Assembly: GCA_026395275.1 (NCBI GenBank)
Contig: JAPLZA010000103.1
Location: 3,428-13,273 of the forward strand
Direction: 5' to 3'
Source of the DNA: Candidatus Staskawiczbacteria bacterium
GTDB lineage: Bacteria > Patescibacteriota > Minisyncoccia > Minisyncoccales > Staskawiczbacteraceae
Length of the DNA stretch: 9,846 nt
Shown here: positions 1-7,000 of the stretch, one piece after another
Layout of the letters: each line of letters begins with the position of its first letter
How positions within the stretch are numbered: position 1 is the stretch's first letter
Position numbers and translations under genes: made by a program
The notes under the pieces: generated by a model
Databases searched by the model: none
The model's input: the letters and a program-made list of their open reading frames with translations, nothing else
What the model was told of the DNA's origin: nothing

Positions 1-915
1 AGTTTCACTAACGATGCAATTGGAAATGCTTTTAATTTTCGTATTGCCGGAGCAAAATCAGCAAGCCAAAATGTGCAATTTGATAATTCGGGAGTAGCCA
101 TATCGGGCAAACCTCTTAGTAAAACAGGAGTTTCTATGGCAAGCACAGCCTATTCTTTTACAGCCTATCCTCCAAGAATGACAGTTCAAGACGTGGCAAT
201 TATTTCAGCAAAAATAAACAATTCTACAGACAAAGACCAAACAGTTGATATAAATTGGAGTTTATATAAGTGGGATGGCATTGACCCGGCAAATCTAATA
301 AGAACAGAAAAAGCTAAATCCACAATAAAATCTAATTCATCAAACACAGTTCAGTTTAATGTTCCGGAAAACACAGAGCCGGTTTATTATGTTACAGGAG
401 TTTTAACATACAAAGATTCCAAATCAATAATAGATGTCAGATTTATCCGCCCTGAAATTGATAAAATAAAATTAAATTTTCCATCAATAACAAGTTTCCC
501 AATAAAAAACAGCGCTGATTCCACAATGTTTTCTTGTTTATATAATTCCGGGACTTCCAGTTCGGTTCAGGGCGGGAAATTGGTTCTTAAAATTACAGAC
601 AGTATTGGCAATACAGTGAGCCAATATACCTACCAAGGAGCAGTTACCGGAAACATGATGGCTGTTAAAAAAGATTTTAAATCTAAAAATAATCTTGACC
701 ATTTTTTCTTGAGCGCTCAATTATTTCAATCAGATAAATTAGTTGACCAATCAACAACAGAATATGACTGTAAAAAAATTGATCCTAAGTTGTGCAACGT
801 TAGTAATGGTTTAGGCATTTTTGAAATAATAGCAATAATTATTTTAATTGTAGCTCTTATATATGGAGCAACAATTGTTTTTTCAAAAAATAAAAAAATA
901 AAAGTTAAGCGCTAA
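1..915 (+). CDS. C-terminal part of a tail-anchored extracellular protein (5' end outside window)
   Basis: The reading frame is open from base 1 and ends at TAA 913-915, giving 304 visible residues. GTG at 73 could be read as a start, but the frame continues upstream with no stop and no visible ribosome binding site, so I treat the gene as cut by the window edge. The visible part has two stretches that read like beta-sandwich domains of the CARDB/Ig-like kind: about residues 56-150 (with INNSTDKDQTVDINWSLYK) and about 160-260 (with GGKLVLKITDSIGNT). One very hydrophobic segment follows (about 272-294, IIAIIILIVALIYGA) and then a basic tail, SKNKKIKVKR. This predicts an extracellular protein held by a single C-terminal membrane helix with the tail in the cytoplasm. 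No LPxTG sortase motif precedes the helix. The giant secreted repeat protein starts 19 bases downstream on the same strand, so the two are probably co-transcribed. I do not recognise the family; the fold assignment is inference. Confidence 0.88.
   Translation, partial: SFTNDAIGNAFNFRIAGAKSASQNVQFDNSGVAISGKPLSKTGVSMASTAYSFTAYPPRMTVQDVAIISAKINNSTDKDQTVDINWSLYKWDGIDPANLIRTEKAKSTIKSNSSNTVQFNVPENTEPVYYVTGVLTYKDSKSIIDVRFIRPEIDKIKLNFPSITSFPIKNSADSTMFSCLYNSGTSSSVQGGKLVLKITDSIGNTVSQYTYQGAVTGNMMAVKKDFKSKNNLDHFFLSAQLFQSDKLVDQSTTEYDCKKIDPKLCNVSNGLGIFEIIAIIILIVALIYGATIVFSKNKKIKVKR
814..882 (+). other. C-terminal transmembrane helix of the upstream protein
   Basis: Visible residues 272-294 of the first gene form a run of Ile, Leu, Val and Ala that is interrupted only by one Glu near its start and by Tyr and Gly. 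It is followed by the basic tail SKNKKIKVKR. The positive-inside rule puts the tail in the cytoplasm and the rest of the protein outside. The last cysteines (YDC and LCN) lie just outside the membrane. Confidence 0.85.
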
Positions 916-934
916 ATATTATCGGCCACATAAT
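916..934 (+). other. 19-base intergenic gap without a Shine-Dalgarno motif
   Basis: The gap between the TAA of the upstream gene and the ATG of the giant gene is too short for a terminator and shows none. It reads ATATTATCGGCCACATAAT and contains no AGGAGG-like purine run, so initiation may be leaderless-like, coupled to translation of the upstream gene, or use a weak site. A promoter for the giant gene could only lie inside the upstream gene; I cannot identify one. Read-through from the upstream gene is the simplest view. Confidence 0.6.
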
Positions 935-1012
935 ATGAACAAAAACAATTATATTAAAGTTGCAACGGTCGCGTTAATTATAATCGCATCATCGGCGTCT
1001 GTTTGTTTTGCT
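935..1012 (+). other. Sec signal peptide of the giant protein
   Basis: Residues 1-26 have a basic N-region (MNKNNYIK), a hydrophobic core (VATVALIIIA) and a small-residue C-region ending SSASVCFA, followed by DTNVG. Cleavage after Ala26 is the best fit. Cys24 does not sit in a lipobox: the residues before it are A-S-V rather than L-[AS]-[GA], so a lipoprotein is unlikely. Confidence 0.85.
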
Positions 1013-4000
1013 GACACCAATGTTGGCTCGGCGACAACGGCCACAACCACAAGAACATGGGTGGGTACTGACAATGGAAGTGACGTGTGTGCACTTATAA
1101 ACGGTACATGCACTGCCGGTACTTGTGGTTCAGCTAATGGGGGAACGGCTACTTGCACTTATTATTATAATGATGCAATGTCTTTACCATGGCAGGGAGC
1201 TTTTACAGGAGATGACCTCTGTGGTATTGTCAGCGGAGTTTGCACGGGCGTTGTGCCAACAACCTTAGGTGGCCCCACTTCTTGTTCTGTGGCAACCGAT
1301 TCAAGCGGTGGAACTGCGACTTGCAGATATTTATATAATATAACAACAAAAAGCTTACCAATTGTTATTAATGATTCACTTTCTCTGGCTTATTTTTGGG
1401 CAGCTGGTGCGGGCAACATAAATACTGCTACCGGAACATCGGGGTGGGCAGTTGCATCAAGCGGAGCTAGAAATTTTGGCATATCTTATAACGTTGGAGT
1501 AACAAACAATGCTACTGGCGCCATAATTAATGACGGAGATTCTGTAACAGCCGGCACTAAAATAAGATTACAATTTGTCCCTCACACCAGCGCAGATATT
1601 TTTTGGGTAGGAACAGGGTATTCACAAGATACGCCTTACGGAGAGTGGAGCACGGGCGCCAGTTATCATCCTGTTGATGCTTGTTTGGCTAAAGATTTTG
1701 TAAATGATATTACTGTTTCGTGCCCAAGCTTTGTGGCGCAAGATAGCAATGGAGTGCCAGTTGACCCTGCATCAATAGGCGGAATTTCTTGCAATGGAGC
1801 CTGGTGGAACCAGTGTCCTTCGGGAACTTTTGTGTGCCCATCTACCGGAGGCGCGCCATATTGTATTCCTGCTGACGCGGTGTTGTGCAACGGAAATTAT
1901 TATTCAGCCTGTCAAGCCGGATACACCACAGTATGTCCAAGCAGTGGCGACCCAATTTGCGTGATCAATGGTTCAATACAATGCAATGGTCAATGGGTTA
2001 ATCCAGCGACGGCATGTCAGTCTCAGCCAGGGACAACTTATTTGTGCACTACTAGCGGTCCAGGAACATGTGTGCTTCCAAATCATAATACATGTGATGG
2101 TGGTGCTACTTATTTTTCATGTGCAGCAGGGGATTCAGCTATATGTTTAGCTAGTGGCCCTGTTTGCGTGCCTCCTGGTTCAAATTATTGTAACGGCGCT
2201 TATTATGGAGCATGTTCTCAGGGAATTTTTGTGTGCTCTGGCGGAACTACAGCTCAATGCCAATATACTTATACATATTCTGTTCCAACCTATACTTATG
2301 GATATAGCGGCGGAGGCGGCGGAGGCGGAAGCGGTTGTTTATATTCTTTTAGTGGTGGTTGCATGATTAACCAAATGAGCCAATGGCTTTTTGGTAATGA
2401 TTTAAGTTGGGGCAGTATGTTTGGTAGTTATTATTTTGATTATACTCCGCCCACAACTGCATATAATAATCCTTCTAAAAATTCTCCGGAAATTTTTACT
2501 GCTGACTTAGCTAGCGCTTTGAAAAATAAAAATAATAAATTTTTGCTGACAGCAGGAGGCATATCAATGATTAACAGTACCTATTCTGTTTATATGCCCT
2601 TGGTAATAACTCCCCCAATAGAAACTATTTCTGTTCCATCGGGAGTTACTTGCGATACAGTGCTTTTAGATGATGTTACCGGAGCTAGTTGTAGTCAATA
2701 CAGCCGTGGATGTCATCAACTTTGCACTATAAATTCAAGTACTTCAGGTTCGTTAACTTTTACTTTTAATTTTACATCAGCAACCGGAACTTTCTTTTAC
2801 CGATATAAAAGTGGAGGTTCTTGTTTCTACGGAGATGTTCCTCTTAAAATAACCAGCGATACTAGTGGCGGCGCTGATTGCGCGGGAGTAGATGTTTCTA
2901 CTATTGGTAGCCAATATTCGCTTGCCGTTCCTGCAAAAAGTATTACATACACAATAAATTCTATTGTGACAACTGGTTCGTGTGGCACAGCGGGCGGAAA
3001 ATCATATACTTCGGAAACCAGTTTTGGCAGTGATACTCTCTGCGCCACGGGGTATGTTGCCAATCCTTCTGTCCCGCTTTTTCCAAATACTTCTCCATCA
3101 GCATTCACTACTTCTAATTTTTGGTCAGTTACTAACGGAGGTTCTTATGAATTTAGTACACCATCTGCTGGCAGTTGGGCTTGGACGGGTATTAGCGGCG
3201 GGGCTTACAGCGACTCTTCTCTTTTTGGTGCGGCCCTTGATACCAACGGGAATTTGTGGGTGACCGACCATTCTGCTGAGAATGCAATGCTAAGATATAG
3301 TCCTGCGGGCGGAGTAACGGGGTATAAACTTGACGCTTCGGGCGTTAGTTTGGGGCTAAATGTTCCTTACGGCGTTGCAATTGATGCTTCTGGAAATATT
3401 TGGGTTGCTAATTATGGAAATGGCACTGCTGGTAGCGGCGCTTTTGTTACGAAGCTTAGTTATTCTTCTTCAACCGACAAGATAACTAAAATAGGGACAT
3501 ATAGCGTTGGGGCAGGTCCTTATGGAGTCGCAATAGACGCCAATGGAAATGTATGGGTTGCTAATTTTGGCACAGGGTCAGGAAACACCATTACAGAACT
3601 TAATACGGCGGGAGCCCTATTAAATACGTGGAATACGGGCTCTGGTCCTACCGGAGTCGCAATAGACGCCAATGGAAACGCATGGGTTTCTAATTTCAAT
3701 TCTGCAAGTATCTCGAAAATTGACCCGACCAAGCTAGTATCAAGCGCAACAACAACTTATAGCGCTGCAACCGGATTAACTGGTGACTATGCCCTAAATA
3801 ATCCCTTGGGTATTGCAGTTTCTTCAAACGGAAATATTTTGATTGCTAATTTCGCCGCTAACGCTAACAATAAAAATGTTATAAAAATTAGCCCGTCGGG
3901 TGCACCAGTCGCTTCTTATTGGTATGGAAATAATTCAACGGGGGTCGCATATCCTACATCTGGAGTTGCGGTAGACTCCTATGGGTACGTTTGGCCTAGC

Positions 4001-7000
4001 TGTTGGTTAGAATATTGGCAACAGAACACCGCTTTCGCGGGAATATCTTTTGGAGATTTGAGCGGTTTTGCTCTAAAATATATTGTTTTGGGAGGAAGTA
4101 AAGGTATTCAAGGTACAACAACTAGTTGGAGTTGCGTTGGTTCATCATCTTCTGCTCCGTGTTCTGCTTCTTTAAAAGTAGCCGGCGCTTGTAACAATTC
4201 AACAGCTACAGCATACAGCACCGGTAGCAGTTTTGGAAGTAATTTAACTCCGTCTACTTTCTGCACTGCCGGAACTCCTACTCCAGCTTCGCCAGTTTTT
4301 CCAGGTACTGCTTATACATATACAAGCAATTATGGTTGGTTTGCTAATGGTACTAGCACAATTGAAAGAGTTAATTTCTCCACGGGGGCATCTTATTCTG
4401 CAAATTTTAGCTCATCTTATCCCGGTACTAATTTTACAGGAATTGCAGTTGATCCTTTTGGTAACGTATGGTTTAGTGATTCTTCATACGGCATTTTATG
4501 GGAATCTTCTCCGGCGTCTGGTAACCCAGATAATTTTACAAATCCTACCGGAAATTATATTACCAGTCCCAAGGGCGTTGCGTCAGATGCTTATGGAAAT
4601 ATTTGGGTTGCTAATTATTCATCAAATATGGTTACAGAAAGGACTGTGGCAGGAAGTTACTATACATTCTGTGCATCGGGTTGTAAATTCACCGCAAATT
4701 TTGACGGTCCTTATGGCGTTGCAGCTGATTCTAGTGGAAATATATGGGTTACCAATTTTGGCGCAACAGGCACAGGCAATACAGTTACAGAATTAATCCC
4801 CAGCTTACCGAAAAGTACATATACTTTATATGATACAAAAACATGGGACGTAGGAACCGGTCCTACCGGAATTGCAACAGACTCGGGCGGAAATATGTGG
4901 GTTGCTAATTATACTGCAAATAGTGTATCAAAAATTAGTCCTAACCAGCCAAGAGCTAGTGCAACAACAACTACAGACTCTTCTGTTAACACATACTTAA
5001 ATAATCCTTTGGGCGTTGCTGTTGATGACTTGGGAAACATTTGGGTTGCTAATTCCGGCGGTACCGGCGTCAATGGCCTTGTAGAAATTACTCCGGCGAA
5101 AAGTTATTTGAGTTCTGTGACCACTCCAACTAATCCGAAGGGTGTTATGATCCAACCCACAAGTAATGGTCTCTTAATTTATCCTAGCAACATATATCAC
5201 AGTAACGCCAGTAATGCCTTCGGAGATTTTAATGGATTCGCTTTAAATTATTTCGTCTTGGGAGGATATTTAGGCAATCAGGGTGTCACAACTAATTGGA
5301 CTTGTAATGGAACAAACGGTGGAATAGATGCTAATTGCAGTGCAAATTTCACAGGAACAATAACCGGCACATGCGGAACGGCAGCGGGTGTTAAACTGCC
5401 ATCTACTTCTAGCTATGGTTCAACGTGTTCTGCCGGAATTTTCGCTAAAGATGTAGTTTGGACAAATAACTCGGCAACAGCAACTTGGCACTGCTATGAC
5501 ATAACTGCAACTGTTGGAGCTTCTTGTACCACTGGTTCTTGTGGTTCAGGAAAAATATGTGTTAACAGCAAGTGTGTAACAGCTGCTACTTGTGTTCTTA
5601 ATATTGCTGTGGACGGTACTTGCGGTACAGCAAATGGCGTGACACTACAGGCCGGTTCCATTGATTTTGGAGACAAAACAGTGTGTGCAAATGGAACCGA
5701 TTTTGATTCAAATGGGAATTCTACTCTTTCTGTTGATGGTTTTGGGAATATAACGTGGGCTTGCAATCCTCTTTATAGCGGAGCTTACCAAAATTGCAAA
5801 GCTTATATACAATTTGACGGAGCTTGCGGTAATTTGAATACAAAATTTCCTGCCGGCGCTTGGTGGGACGACTCTTATACTTACATTATTTCACACAATG
5901 GAACGTATAATATATATTCTTCTCCTTGGTCTGATGTGTCTAACACACTTTATAATGGTAACAGTTTATATCTTTGCTACTCTGGCACTCCTAACCCCGC
6001 TAGTCCCATTAATGTCGGTAATACAGGAATATATCCTAGTAAACACGGGATTCCATCGGGCTTTGATTATTATTTAAATTCTTTTTATCAACAAGATCCG
6101 ATTAATTACCCTGGCCTCTCACTGCAAGACATAATGCCAACGAACATTTCATGGTCTTGCGGAGGCATCAATGAAGGAGGTTTTGGGTATACATCTGTGC
6201 CAGCAGTAACTATTTCTGGTGGCGGAGGCAGCGGAGCAACAGCAACTGCATCTTTGAAAGTTGGTAATGTAAGTTTATCAAATAATGGTTCTGGCTATAC
6301 ATCTGTTCCTAATGTGAGTATTGATCCGCCTTCTTGCACAATTAATGGAACGACATGCATACGAGCTACAGCTAATCCGTCTTTGGCAGTAGGAAGTATT
6401 GCTGTTACAAATGGTGGTTCGGGATATACTGTCAGCAATGTTCCAACGATAACTATTTCGGCTCCTCCTACAGGTGGGGTACAGGCCACGGCGGTTGTAA
6501 GAACTTTATTTTCTGGGAAAATAGATTCTATTGCTATTGTAAATGGCGGTTCGGGTTATACATCTGTTCCTACGGTGTCTTTTTCAAGCGGAGGTGCTAC
6601 AGCCACGGCATCTTTGAAAGTAGACAATATTGATGTCACAAACAACGGTTCTGGTTATACGTCTGTTCCTAATGTAATTATTTCCGGCGGTGGTGGAGCT
6701 GTGGCCAGTGCATCTTTGACGGTTGGAAGTATCGCAGTTGGAAATGCTGGTTCTGGGTACACAAGCGCCCCAACAGTATCTTTCTCTGGCGGTGGCGCAG
6801 GCGCAGGAGCTTTAGCAACAGCAACTGTTTCTGGTGGCATAGTAACTTTAATTGCTGTTGGCAATAATGCTGTTTGTAATTTCTCTCCTATAATAGACGG
6901 AGCTTGCGGTTTAGCTAATGGCACACCGGCTTCTTCGGCTCCAACTGCTTCAGCCGGTCCTACCAACCTTTGCTTCACAACTTTTGCAACTCCTGTTGTT

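Noticed and set aside
787..915. Sortase or PEP-CTERM sorting signal on the upstream protein
   Set aside because: The C-terminal helix and basic tail fit, but there is no LPxTG or PEP motif before the helix. A plain membrane anchor is the simpler reading.
899..937. Alternative upstream start for the giant gene
   Set aside because: An in-frame TAA lies at 899-901 and no ATG, GTG or TTG in frame occurs before 935.
1001..1012. Lipoprotein lipobox at Cys24 of the signal peptide
   Set aside because: Residues before the Cys are A-S-V, which does not match L-[AST]-[GA]-C, and a good signal peptidase I site follows at Ala26.
4332..4796. Open frame of 154 codons on the + strand in another frame
   Set aside because: It overlaps the second propeller, is rich in Leu, Ile and Gln from frame-shifted reading, and has no start signal. 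The propeller frame runs through it without a break.
3227..5266. Streptogramin (virginiamycin B) lyase activity
   Set aside because: The GVAxDxxGNxWVAN repeats do resemble Vgb and NHL propellers, but these repeats occur in many non-enzymatic surface proteins and I could not identify the catalytic His/Glu arrangement.
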